Below, one piece after another: positions 1-12,254 of a stretch of 64,000 nt of DNA (its first letter is position 1; the number at the start of each line of letters is the position of its first letter). Below the pieces are notes generated by a model. That model was given only the letters and a program-made list of their open reading frames with translations. It was not told where the DNA came from and made no database searches. A program made the position numbers and the translations under genes. The stretch comes from Davidsoniella eucalypti. Lineage: Eukaryota > Ascomycota > Sordariomycetes > Microascales > Ceratocystidaceae. The stretch covers positions 1 to 64,000 of the forward strand of contig RMBW01000006.1 in the NCBI GenBank assembly GCA_004009845.1. The letters run 5' to 3'.

Positions 1-3000
1 GGTGGCAATCACGAACTAGAACAGACAAGCAGACGACACTTGGGAGAGAAGTTCACGCGGGACCGTTCACAGTCGCCGTCGTCGTCATTTCCGCCGCACC
101 CCGCTCTTCTATTGAGGGCCGCTTGGGTTCCAAGGTGTCAGTCGTCTGCGAATAGGGCAAACCCGCTTGCTTTGCCATCGTTATGCAGGTGACTGATGGG
201 TTGTCCTTGATGGAAGAGAGAGATAAACACGAGCCGCAGCGATATGATCTACTATGCATGAATGTATGTGGAAACAGAGCTCGAGAGAAGCACAGAGAAA
301 ACTGTGCATGGAGCAAGGCAAGGGAGAAGAGAGAGCAGAGGAACGGGAAAGGTTTGGATTGGCCAAGTAAGAACGATATCACAACTAACGTACATGTACT
401 TGGTACATGCTATAGCACAAATGTACTATAATACAGCTTACTGAGCTTGCATGGTGCAAAGTTACTGCTGTAGGTAGACTGTTCAGTGAGTATAGCACCC
501 ACATGGACTGACCGTTTTTCTCTTCCTTGCTTCCTCTTGGCTGGGTGAATTTGTATGCACATACTATACTAAGCTGCACAGATATCTGCACCCAACAAAA
601 TATTGGCTTTCGGTCTTCGTGTGTATGTTCTCCGTCTGACCTGCATGGCGAGAACGTTTCGTCACCTCTGCCTGCTTCTCGTGAAGAGTGAGGAGTTGAA
701 GTGACCGGCTAAGCCTAAGCCTAAGCCTAGCCTGGCTAGCCATGGGCTGGTACATTGTCATGCTCTAGAACTTGGGCCGCTGTCTCGCTTCTTGCCTTTG
801 ATGGATTGATTGTCTTGTGCTCAGTCGCCCATCCCTTGCATCCAACCTTCGATCAGCGCCTCCTCTAAGTACACCAACTACACAGGACGCAGGAAGAGCT
901 AAAGCCATGATAGAGCCATAACCGCTTTAATTTGTATGCTTTGTGCAAGTTTGTCTTAGCTGTAGTCGCTAGAACCATTGCGGCTTCTGCCTTTTTGGCT
1001 CAGACCGAAACAGCAATTATGCCTGTTCTGTTTGCTGTACAAAGGGGACATGGGTCGATGTACATATGTACAGGTATATGTATACTTGTAGTTGTACTAG
1101 GCTGTCTCTTGTATTTTGTATTCGGCCGGATGCAGCAGGAAAAGAATAAAGGCAATGATGCTGGTCCGACTGGGCGTCTGTACTGATACATACTCAGTGC
1201 CAATATAGACAGAATGTCTGGCCACTTCACGATAGCCCGCCAATGTGTGCCAGCAAATGAATCAATACAAATAGAAACCGGCCGGCCGGTCTAAGCCTGG
1301 TCTCGGAAATGGGAATTGGAATTGGAACATCGTTTTCCAATGTGACTGCGGTCTTTCTTTTTCGTCACAAAATTGCAGGTGTGGGTGGTCCATGTAGTGG
1401 CACCAAGTAACTAGATTGAACTAAGTTCTATCGGAATACGATTGGTCTCCTCGATAATCTCTTACCGTTCTTTTCCTTCTTCTTGTTCTCGTCGTCTTCT
1501 TTGGTTCTGATCAGGTCGAACATAAGCCCCATCAATCGCCTTACCGCCTCACTATTGGCTGCCAGTATACAATATACAGATGTGTGGCTAATCATCGTCG
1601 AGTACGGCCTATCGTCAACGCATCAACGTCTTATTGGGCCTTCCTGCGGACTAGTGTGCAATCCCTCATGCATTCTGACTATCCCGGCCTCACGGCTTCA
1701 CTCGGCAGTGCAGAAGAAGCCAGAAGTCCATGGAATGTATTTTGAGGGATGTGTGATGGAGCATGGAATGGACGTGATGGGATGTGCTGTGCCTGGGGTT
1801 GGTATGATGTGAATTGTGAATGTGATAGGACAGTGACTTATCGTCTATATTGTGTACGTACTTTGGTATAGATTTTAGTACATTTATCTATGGTGATTAG
1901 CTTGCTTATCAGGCCAGCCGATGCCTGTCATAATATCATTAGTTGAAATCACGCTAACAGGCAGCCTTTACACAAATCACAAGCCATGGCCATGAATGGA
2001 TAAAAATCTTTGCTCGAAATGACCACACCAAGACCAATAGGCACAAAAAAATTAGTCAAAATGCAGAATCTATTTTCATCTAACCGACCGATGTGCTCTT
2101 TTCACGAGAAAAAAAAAGCTGATTAACATAAGATCAATGACTAACACAGTCGTAGATCGATTTAGATAAGCCAGCTGACAAGCTTTCGAAGCAACGCTAT
2201 TCCCTTTCTGTTGTTTCGCTCTCTCTCTGTTTCTCTTCCTTTCGTATCTTCTTACCTCCTCTTCTGCTGACACTTTGCAGGGCCTTGCTCGGGTTCTAGG
2301 CTCAAAAGGCGTCAATAGTGGTACGCTGTCGTTATTAGATGTGCTAATATGCGTTTATAGTGTGTCGTAACAGGGCATAGGTGTTCGTTCTCTTGTTTTT
2401 TTTTGGCCTTTTTGTACTATATTGAAGATCTTGCGAACACTCCGGCTGCAACTCTATATTCTTTTCTTGAGTTCCCGGTCTGTAACAGATATATCGGCGG
2501 TTTTCTCTCTTCCCTCTATACAGCCAATCTACCTATCCATTGCTTGCAATACGCCGTTTCGAGATTCGCATATTATATTGCTCAAATTACACATGTACAT
2601 ATCTAGCAGGCCACGAACCAGTCAGACCTGTCACAAAGATCCAGATATTCACTACTACATAGTTTGTATCTATATGAGGTCGTCACAAGATATGCCCTGT
2701 TCGATAAACCTCTTCTTTGCACTCTCAGCTGATACATATCAACGCCCGTAGCCTGCTTGTAGTGTACTTTGGGCTCGTCGACTTTGGCTGCCTGGGTTAG
2801 TTGTTTTTCTTTTCACTGTGGCAAATATAAGACAAGCACAACGGTAATTCAAGACCGGATTTACTTTCTCACGCCTTACTTATTAGCCTGTGAACCTACA
2901 AATCAGAATCTGTGGTATAATAGTGATAATGTCTCGGTCAGCAGGATCTGCTTCCCGGCTTTTTAGTCTTGTAGCTTGTAACCTGTCTAGTAGCAGAACT

Positions 3001-6000
3001 ACTCAAGGCTATTATGTATCTGAAAGTGAATGGTTCTCCTTTTTCTCGCATGTGCAATGCCACTTCTACACTAACAGGCTAGCAGGGGCTACGCAGTAAC
3101 AATGGTAGCAGTTTGTAGCTTCACAGGTTCGACGAGGAACTAGACCAATGGGCTGATTTTCTCTACAACTACTACTACTAGCTACTATTACTACTGTAGA
3201 TATAGATAATAGTACTGATAAGCCCTGGTGCTTCTGACGACACTATGAACGCTTGGACTCCGTGTTGCTTAGTGCTTGGCCCTTGGCGGAAACTTTGTTC
3301 GTCCCCCTTGCTGATGGAATTGTCAATTCCGACTAGCCAGAGTCCTTGAATGAAGTAGTCCTCTCCAAGATTTGTTTCGTACCCGTCGTTCGAATTGTTC
3401 ATAAGAAGTCGGTCAGCTTCTGTTCTGGGATTCTGAAGGGGCCCTGTCTGTACCTTGCCAGCACTCAGAGTATCCATACATATCAGCTCAGACTTGTGAA
3501 CGGGAACTTTGGCGATATTTCTATTCTACGGTGCCTGAATCCCTGCCAAGGTGCTATGTACATGTACATGTATGTATCCTGCTCTTCTCGCTGAGTAGGA
3601 GAAATAAAACCTATACGTAGTTGATATCCATGCCCAATAAGTTGTTAGTTCCACGGCTCGGTAATGAACCAAGGCCTCAGTGCAAAGTTCCGACTGCTCT
3701 TGAATCCAGATCCAGATCCAGACATCCAAGAACAAGAAGCTTGGAGGAATCTTGGGCCAAGTGCCATGGAAAGTGCCATGACTCCATTCATGGCTGGATA
3801 GGCTCTTCCGATCGTTCGTGTTTGATTGCCCCCGGATCTTTGCTCTGCCTAATGATGCGGAAAGAAACCATATACCAAACCCTATCAGAACAGAAGAAGC
3901 AAGAGAAAGCAAAACAAACCCCAAAAGATATCTCATGCACGTTTCTCGTACGAAAAAAAAAAAAGAAAAAAGGAAAAAAGGAAATATTGTTTCGTTGCGG
4001 TTGTCTCCGTCGTGACGCTGAGGTCAGTGCTTAGGCGGAGTCCAATGTAATCAATGCGTTGACAAGGCCTCGAGGACTCGGGACGAGACTTTCTTCAATG
4101 CTGTTTTCTACATCAAGCGAAGGACGGTTCAGTGAAGGCTGGATGATCAATGTCGTCTTCGTTATAGTTGGTAGTGTCTTCTCTATTGATGTATGTACAT
4201 GTTGTACTTCGCTCAGACGGCGGCTAGACTGAGATGGTGTTTGTTTTATGCAGAGTAACCATCTCAAACAACGCCATAATATTAAAGGCAGAGGGCATTG
4301 CCATGGCAGCCACAGCTGCAGTACTCATGGAAGATATAGAAGTCTATCACTACAGGTAGCAAAGTACATAACACTGTTATACGAGATTCACACAGCTATC
4401 TTACAATAGCCCAGCAACGGTTCGCGCTGCTACTGTACGTTGAGAGGTTGGTGCAGTCTTTCTATTTAATTTTAATTTATTGTTTATCTTCTGCGCTAGA
4501 TGGAACGCTAGTATGGAGATTTCGAGCTCATTTCCTTTTGTTTTTATTTTTTTATTTTTTTATTTTTTCAAATTGCTACGACGTTGGCGGAGGCCACTCG
4601 ATAACTTTGTGGAATGGTCACCGGAATGGTTGAGCGAAATTGAGATTACGAAGAAAAAAAAAAAAGAAAAAGAAAAAAATCCCTTCTGCCCACAGACGCC
4701 CGGATCGAAATTGCCATCAGCGTCCAGCTCCGGGCGCTAGAGCGTCTCTCTATCTATACGTATCTGTAGTTCTCTGATATGCACAGCATCGTCGCATCTG
4801 GACAAACAACAGAGCAGGGCGCTAGTGCTGAAGCATCCCGTGCTTTCTTCTCTACGGGTCTGTTCTCCGTCGAGTCATTTGGCTTTATTATTACTATTGT
4901 CATCGCTGTTTATCTCGTACCTTCAGTCCATCGTCTTCACTCGGGCTTGCCCGCTGTGAGTTTATTTATATTTTATTATTATTACTTTTATATTCTGAGC
5001 TGAGGCCTTGAACAAAGGCCACCGTGTGCGTGTTGCTTGCCTTCTGGAGGCTCCACTGGAATGCTTCTAGTAGTACACTGCCATTGCTTATACGTATTTT
5101 TATCTAATCTTAGGCACGCGATGCTTGTAATTGCCTGTTGGCTCTTTATTCGGTGCCGGCGCTCGCTTTTGGTGCAACGCCAGCATCAGGAACCAAACCA
5201 ACCCAACCATCTAACCATGCGTACAATAACTAATACTAAACAACGAGGTATTGAGTTTCAGGGGCCCTTAGATGGCGCTAGTAACACTCTATAATCTACC
5301 ATAATCAGCCAGTAATATGTCATGTTTGTCCGTCAAGATGACCATGTCCAGAGATCTGTATGCCACTCTGTCCTAGTACACAGAACATCCCCTCCATGAT
5401 ATATTTTATCCCGTGTGGCAATCTGACCATTTCTGTGATGTGATCTCTCCTGATCGTTGTTCCCATGGTCTGAAATCTGATACTCTCGCCCATCGTTGTG
5501 CTGAGCTTACTACTGATTCAACACTCTCATGAGATTTAGAGACATGATACGCGTCTGCTGCTCAAGCCCACCCCGTCAGTGGCGTTTTCACAGTTCCCTC
5601 TTCTTTCCAAATCAATATTCTTCCACTTGTCTGTGCTGATCTTAATCAGAAGAGAGGGATCCATCCATTGGCATGACGAATATGTGATAGTTCCGTTTTG
5701 AAGAGCGCTAGTACGAAAGCCAGTTATTCGATCTCTATTATTATGATTTGTCTTGTCTTGTTCCGTACTGGGCCTAGGCCTTGTTCTGATGCGCACGGCC
5801 CCCGGACATGTCGACGACTTGAACGTATCTCTAAACATGACGTCGGGCTAGCTGTGCGTGATCGACGGCGAGAAGAGTCTCTTGATTCTCTCATGGAGGC
5901 ATCATCGGAGGGGAGGCATTAAGTTTGGAGTGCTAAATCCCCGAGTCGTTGACCGTCCATCTCCTGGCTTCATCGATCATACAGATATTTCTGATTACAG

Positions 6001-7709
6001 ACATCTCCTCCCCTTTGTGGTTCAACCCCCGAGCGAGAGTCCCATATCGGTCTCATTTCTGGTTAAAGCATGATGCCGCTTCTTTCTCTTTTTTTTTTCT
6101 CGACTCGATCCTGACTTGGGGTAGACTGATAAAACAACAAACAGACACTAAACTTTGTCTGCCTTGTCTCTCACTGGAAGTCCTTGTTTTCCGTTTCTCA
6201 CTCAGCATTTGCTAAAGGGATGGAGAGACAGCATATCATGTACTGTTGCTCTCTTTTGTTGGTTTACGCTAACAGCTTCTTCACTCGTTCGATATTTCCC
6301 TGTCTCAAGGGATAGCACGAGACATAAAACACCAAGGTATCATGACCAGGTGAGGGGAATCAAGGTCTTTCCCGATACATGATGCTACATGGCATATACT
6401 ATCTGAATGGCGGCTAGGGACGGGAAAACTGGCCAAGAAACGAAGAGGCAGGCACGAGAGCCTCTTGCTTGTATCTGTAGACTGACGGTTCCCCTAGCTA
6501 GTCAGCAGTATCAAACAAAGCCATTCTAGCAACTAGGACTTTCTCGGGACGCAAGGGGCTCCAAGACATCAAGACATGCGCTAGAACCAGAGCTAGAGCC
6601 CGTAGTTCAAATACTAGAACAATGTCGAAAACAGCCGGCATCGTAAGCTGTGTATACAACAACGAGGAAAACTCACTGCGGAGAAGGGCGCTGTCGTCAT
6701 GCCCGGATCTGACTCTAGACAGAATGGAATCTAGTCCTAGGAAAAAAAAAACCCCGCAGGAATTCATCCCTTGCGGACTATACTAATGATTAATTGGCTT
6801 GACGGCCGAGTATCATATTGTCAGTCTGCTCCCTTCGGCGAAGTTTGTACATTAGTAGTTGTAGTATTATACTAAACGGAGTTGCCGTGAGTTGCCGTGA
6901 GTTGGAGGTGCTACGAATGTCATTTCATGAGAGTGTCTATCATCACAGATATGTAGATAACTGTCGTCACTATAAAAAGGGATGTAGATAGCGCAACTAG
7001 CTCAAAAGTAAGAATTTGAAGATACTTTGCAGTATCGTAGTTCCTCGACTGACCTCAATGTACCGAAGATATGAGTCTTTGGCTTAAACGACTGAAATAT
7101 CTCGGATATGAACCTATGACAATGACAACACTTTGGGAGATCCGACCTCATGTAGCGATCTTAAGGCCTGGAGATACATGTGCAAGATGTACCGTGAAGC
7201 CCCTAACATGAAGTATGTATGAATCATCGCCCGTTTATGCAAGGTGTGCTAGGTTGAGCAAGTGTTACATTTGCGACAAGAGGCTATGAATAAGAAAACA
7301 AGACATCAAGACGCATGATCTCAAAGCTGCGGCAAGATTTATATCTGCATTGGTATCGCTTGATTATCTGTAAATATATGTACCAACATGTACCTGCTGC
7401 CCGTTGACTCAAGTATCGGTAGTGGTGCCTAGTATTTAGGGTACGGCATATAATATATTCACATGTCTAAAAAGCCAACCAAGGATAACCCGAAGAAATT
7501 TACACCCCGTGCTTCTTAGGGCGGAACAGATGAATCACCGGGCATTTCAGGATACTTATAACAAAAACTGTATGCCCCCATTCATTCCGTTCCCATAACG
7601 GAATGCACCCGGACGATATCGAGGCATGTTGGTTGGTACATACCACACGTATTATATGATAGGCGCACATTTCACTGAGAATAAGAAATGTGCTTTTTTT
7701 ATTAGAAGT

Positions 7710-7834
7710 GCTGAAGAGACAGCCTTTCCAATGCCAGGTCAATGAAACAGATGGGTTGAGTTGAGAGAAAGTAACTTGACTGAGAAATTGTGGCGAGAGA
7801 ATCTATATTGTATATGTATGTACAGGATGCAGAT
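7710..7834. repeat. Diverged direct repeat of prp4 3' flank (copy 1)
   Basis: This stretch resembles 9071-9211 in the same orientation. Both begin with GCTGAAGAGACA, share AATGAAACA, GAGAAAGTAACT-like and TGAGAAA blocks in the same order, and end with the identical block GTATGTACAGGATGCAGAT. Small indels separate the blocks. The similarity does not extend clearly into prp4 coding sequence, so it is a repeat of noncoding sequence only. Confidence 0.6.
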
Positions 7835-9070
7835 GGGGATTACAAGGATTGACTCTATTCGATTGTTTCTGGAGGGACCATGGAATTTCACTAGGTGTTT
7901 AAATTGATAAACGAGGTTCCCGACTTCCAGTCTGTTAGATATTGGGTGAGTTTGATACATCAACGGCTGGGAAAGCTCTTCCGTTCAAATCGTGACCCTC
8001 GGGATGGCTTAAGATGCACTCAACTGGTGCAAACAACTATGCCAAAGTCCAAGGGCGCTCTACCTCAATAACCATGAACTCACGTCCAAGTCGCAACTCA
8101 CACCCAACATAAGACTAGCATCGTCTAATATAACAGAGTTTAGCCAACACGCCTGTGTCCCTCCTGGACAAGCCTGACCCGTAGAGCATCGACTGTGTCA
8201 CGATAGATAAACCCAGCGACGATATTAGGGCCAAGTCCCAAGATTGCGCACAGTCAGTACACAACATCAAGCATGAGTTAGACATGGCTAAGTTGGCTCA
8301 GATACACGAGCGCGTCTGAGTTTACGTCGGATAGAACTTCCTAGAAGACCCTAGTTCTACTATACGGCAAGGAAGTGCGTCTCCTGCAATCGTGTTGCTC
8401 ACATTAGAAACTTAAAGACTATCACTATCTGACATAGCTGCGGCGTACTTGACGAGGCCATGTATAGTTCCCCATTCTGGTGAATACATACATGCCCCCG
8501 ACATCACTGTCAAGCGAGTATTCCTTGCCTTTGAGTCCTAGAAGTAGAAGAGAATCACTATTATGAAACAAACCAACATGACTTGACAATATCGAGGGAG
8601 GGCTATGGCGAGAGAGGTTGCACATAGGACAAAAAGTTGAGAAAAAAAAGCTAATTAATGACTATGGAGATCGACGAGGAATAGGGAAAGGAAATGCAGG
8701 AGAAAACCAGAGAGAAAGAACGAGGGGAAGACAGGTATTGATATTATTTTATTAAACAGGAAAGAACAGAGCAAACAGTATGACCTCGTGTAACCTTGTG
8801 TAACCTGGTGGAAACTTGTTGAAGGTTCTGGCACAACACACAGCTGTCACTTTATGGCACAAAGGCTGTCATTTCCTGACAATCTCTGTGTTTTTACCTG
8901 GCCGCTGATGAATCAGATAAAGTGTTTGCCGTAAAAGAGATCGTTTGAATGTTGGATAGGATTTGAGCATACTAGCAGAACAGTACCCGAGTGAAGGGCC
9001 TCTTTGGTATGATTTAGACGATTATGGTGCTGGAAGTCATAGCAAGATGATGTAAGAAGAAGATCAAGAT

Positions 9071-9211
9071 GCTGAAGAGACAACTTCTTCAATTAAGGCT
9101 AATGAAACAAATGATTGAGTTTACAGAAAGTAACTCGAATGAGAAAATTGTAATTCATAATACTTGTATTAAAGATAATGTGCGTATTGTATGTATGTAC
9201 AGGATGCAGAT
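9071..9211. repeat. Diverged direct repeat next to the prp4 stop (copy 2)
   Basis: Partner of 7710-7834. It lies 24 bases beyond the prp4 stop codon, so it is probably transcribed as part of the prp4 3' untranslated region (antisense to the strand shown). Shared blocks are collinear with copy 1. Confidence 0.6.
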
Positions 9212-9234
9212 AAGAATAGATAGGCGTCAGCTTT

Positions 9235-11623
9235 TTACCGGCCAACACGAGGCTTGAAGAATGAGTGACGTAGTGCTTCAGATGCCTTGTAGCGTCTATC
9301 TGGGTTTAGAGTGAGGCAGTGCTCTAAAAGATCCACGAACTGAGCGAGGTCTTGGATATCGTCTGGTGATGCATTAGCACCCTCAGCACCCTTCATCAAA
9401 CGTTGCCGGAGGTCCTGTGTAGGCTTCACTACTGGCATGACTTTTACCGATGCATTTCCTAAGACGCCATCAGCCTCAATGCTGATGAAATTTCCTTTAT
9501 CGTCGAAATGAGCTCCAGCAAGGTGACCGCGCTTGAACATCTTAGGAGTAATTCGTCCGCGGATTTCTTGCATAGCCTTCAACATTTGGTTGTTGCTGTC
9601 ACCTGTAAAAAGGATCTTTCCAGTATAGAGCTCATACAATGTACAACCGATAGACCAAACATCGACGGCGTAATCATAAGGGATACCGAGGATAATCTCG
9701 GGAGCCCGGTAAAACCGACTAACAAGATACGGAGTGACCTCATCATGTGAAGTGGCGGCATCAGATCGGTTGATAGCTGTACCAAGATCACAGATTTTGA
9801 GAACTTTACGATTCTCGTTGACCTAGAATGATGGTTAGCATGTTAGAAACTTTCCCAAACCTGTACTTGCATAAAAAAATATGCTATGTAAAACCTACGA
9901 GAATGTTGTCAGGCTTTAAATCAGCGTGAATGATATTGCAGTTTTGCATATGTGAAAGTGCAACGAACATTTGATATGCATATGCTCGTGTCGCTCCAAG
10001 ATTGATACCGACATTGTTGCCGAACTTTTTGAGCACTTCACGTAAATTCATGCTGAGGTTTTCGAACACCATGCACAGATGGCCCTTGTGTTCAAACGAG
10101 CGGTCAAACCGGATGATGTGCTTGCGGTTTTCCGGATCGGCCTCGTTCAACTTCTGGAGAATAGTAACCTCGGTGAAACCAACCTTGCGGAGAGCATCGT
10201 TGTTGCGAATAATCTTGACGGCCACTAATTCTTTGGTGACCATGTCAATAGCACGAGCCACACCAGAAAACATGCCCTTTCCGAGAGTAGACTGGAGTTG
10301 GTAGCGACTGGCGAGGACATCACCAATTCGAATCTTGTAGTAGCCTTCCTTATCAACTTCTTCGAGAAGACCACCAGCTCCGTCTTCCGCTGATTTGTCA
10401 GTTTTTCCGACACGATCAACGTCAAAATCTTCGGCGAACATGTCATCTTCGTCATCCTCACCCTCGTCATCGTGCCCAGCGTCATTTGCCGAGGGCATGG
10501 ACTGTTGATGGCGCATCTCATCACGGAGATCGTCTTTCTGCTTATCTACCATCGGGTCATATTCAGCAGCAGATGTACCATCGGTCTCGGTTACTGTGAT
10601 AGATTTGTTCATCAAGTCTGCGTCACCAGAAAAAGTTGGAGTAGAGGGCGAGGCAAAGTCGACGGATGCGGATGCGGGCGACTCAACTTTATCGGCTGTC
10701 GGAGGCATAGGGATTGAGTTGCCTCGAGGAGCGGAGTTTGAGTTAGCCTCTGGGGTGGCCATTGTCCCTGCGGATCCAGATGATATCATAACTTTTGCAA
10801 GAAGTTGGGCACGCCGACGTTTACGGCGTTCTATCTCGGCTTCTTCGTCGATTACAGTTGGTTTTGGAATATCCCCGGATTGAGGTTCATCGGTTGTCAT
10901 CATGACATCGCCATTAGGAAGGGCAAACGCAACCTGCTTCTCCGTGTTGGAGTAGTGATCAGTTCTAGATGAGAGTTTGGGAGCATCCTTACGCTGTTGT
11001 TTCCTGGCATTGTAATCGTTGTGCTGAGATTGGTCACGATCAGAACGACCCGCCGATATGACGTCTCGAGTCGGAGACCGACTGCGATTAGAGTTGCGTG
11101 AACGTTTGCCATTGTAGTTGCCACCATCGTCGTCTCGGCGACTCGAACGGCCACCGGTAGTCCTATCCCACTCACGGTCACGGTCCCGATGATCGCGACG
11201 GTTATGGCGCTCATTGTGGCTGCCTGGCTGATCTAGATCGTTGTAGCTGCGCTGGCGCCGGGTGTCGTCGTATCTTCTATCGCTTTGGTGACGGCTGTTT
11301 CGACCGATATCTTCGCGCTCGTCACGGCCACGCTTAGTGCCGCTTTGGGGGGGTCGGGTATAGCGTGAAGAGTTGCCATTGCCGTTCTTGCCGTTGCTCG
11401 AGTTCAAATTCGGGACGTACCGACGTTCGCGATCCGGCGACACCGACGAGGTGCTACCATGGCGGGTATAGCCATTTCCGGGGCCGTAACCGTTGCTATG
11501 TCTGTATGGGCGGTCAACACTAGTTCCATAGGCTGTAGCCGACGAAGTTGAAGAAGTTGCCTTCATATATGCGCGAGCTCTGTGATCGGAGATCTCTCCT
11601 TCATCTGAACTGGGCGCGGCCAT
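9235..11623 (-). CDS. prp4: Pre-mRNA-splicing serine/threonine kinase Prp4 (two exons)
   Basis: CLK/DYRK-related kinase of the spliceosome that in fungi phosphorylates tri-snRNP components and acts in spliceosome activation. Exons are complement 9899-11623 and 9235-9822; the 76-nt intron (9823-9898) starts GTAGGT, ends CTAG and falls inside the catalytic loop, giving 770 aa. The N-terminal ~430 residues are Arg/Ser/Asp-rich and disordered. The kinase domain starts near residue 435 with a glycine loop (GKGMFSG), followed by lysine 470 in AVKII, catalytic HADLKPDN (Asp568), and in exon 2 CDLGTA (DLG for DFG, as in other fungal Prp4 proteins) and YLVSRFYRAPE. The start at 11623 (MAAPSSDEGE) was chosen over open codons further upstream, which look like untranslated leader. 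Gene neighbours give no functional hint. Family assignment is firm. Confidence 0.95.
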
Positions 11624-12038
11624 TGCGAGAAATGACGTAGACGATGAGTTCCAATTGGAGATCGCACGATAAATGGATAGATAGACCTTAGGCGTTGCGC
11701 CGTCTTGTGATTGGATCGGAAGAGTGTCAGTAGAGCGATTAAAGCGTAGGGCGCAAGTTGAAAGTGAAGGCAAACCGGTTTGGTGCTTGAACAAAATCCA
11801 TCCAAGAATTATCTAAGAGTTAGAATAAGAGTTAAGAACGTGTACTTTTTATTTGATGAGAGGAAAAGATAATGAAAGGTTTTGTAAGAGGCAAAAATCA
11901 GTGAAGTTTGACTAAGGAGAGTAAACAAATGAGGCTGCTGATTAGTTGGATACTAACCCAAAAAGAAAGAGAGAAAAGCACAAACAAAAGGTTGAGCTGA
12001 AAATATCATCCGATGTTCTACCGGCAGCATAGACATCA

Positions 12039-12052
12039 CTTAGGGTTAGGGT
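12039..12052. promoter_or_regulatory. Telobox-like TTAGGGTTAGGG motif upstream of prp4
   Basis: Two exact TTAGGG units sit about 420 bases upstream of the prp4 start. Teloboxes in fungal housekeeping promoters are bound by telomere-repeat-binding proteins. Here the motif is seen, the function is inferred. It could also be an interstitial telomeric remnant. Confidence 0.35.
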
Positions 12053-12080
12053 ATGTGCAAAACGAAGATGGCGGAAATCA

Positions 12081-12141
12081 AAAGTGATATAGGTTTTTTT
12101 TTTTTAATTCATTTATCTTATGGAGCTACAAAGTGATATAG
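12081..12141 (-). mobile_element. Minute retroposed insertion, copy A, with 12-bp target duplication
   Basis: A 37-bp insert (12093-12129) lies between two exact copies of AAAGTGATATAG (12081-12092 and 12130-12141). Read on the minus strand it starts inside the shared core (GTAGCTCC, then ATAAGATAAATGAATT) and ends in a run of As. The most 5'-truncated of the five copies in this window. Confidence 0.8.
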
Positions 12142-12254
12142 TTATTTATCTATGTATTATGCTAATGGTAGGTATGTCTTGATCTCTAGGTTGAGAATTA
12201 GACGCCAATAGACGGAAGAAATGTTTGATATCTAATATACACCGAAGGAACACT

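Larger units (their letters stand above)
1..9234. other. Gene-free 9.2-kb stretch
   Basis: I see no open frame here with protein-like composition, recognisable motifs or a plausible exon-intron chain; every open frame is short and low-complexity. It holds small simple repeats: three copies of CTAAGC near 709-728, two and a half copies of a 10-mer (GTTGCCGTGA) at 6881-6905, and T-rich runs near 4535-4567. A diverged copy of the prp4 3' flank lies at 7710-7834 and is listed separately. It may contain long untranslated leaders or noncoding RNAs, but nothing in the bases proves it. Confidence 0.6.
11624..12254. other. Intergenic: prp4 promoter and 3' flank of the secreted-protein gene
   Basis: Leader and promoter of prp4 (reading leftwards) plus the 3' flank of the next gene. 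It contains two tandem TTAGGG units at about 12039-12052 and one minute retroposed insertion at 12093-12129, both listed separately. No further gene seen. Confidence 0.6.

Noticed and set aside
31..44. Dispersed copy of the hairpin arm at 24801-24814
   Set aside because: A 14-base identity is expected several times by chance in 64 kb, and the other arm is absent here.
709..735. Telomeric repeat
   Set aside because: The unit is CTAAGC, only three copies, and differs from the fungal TTAGGG/CCCTAA telomere unit.
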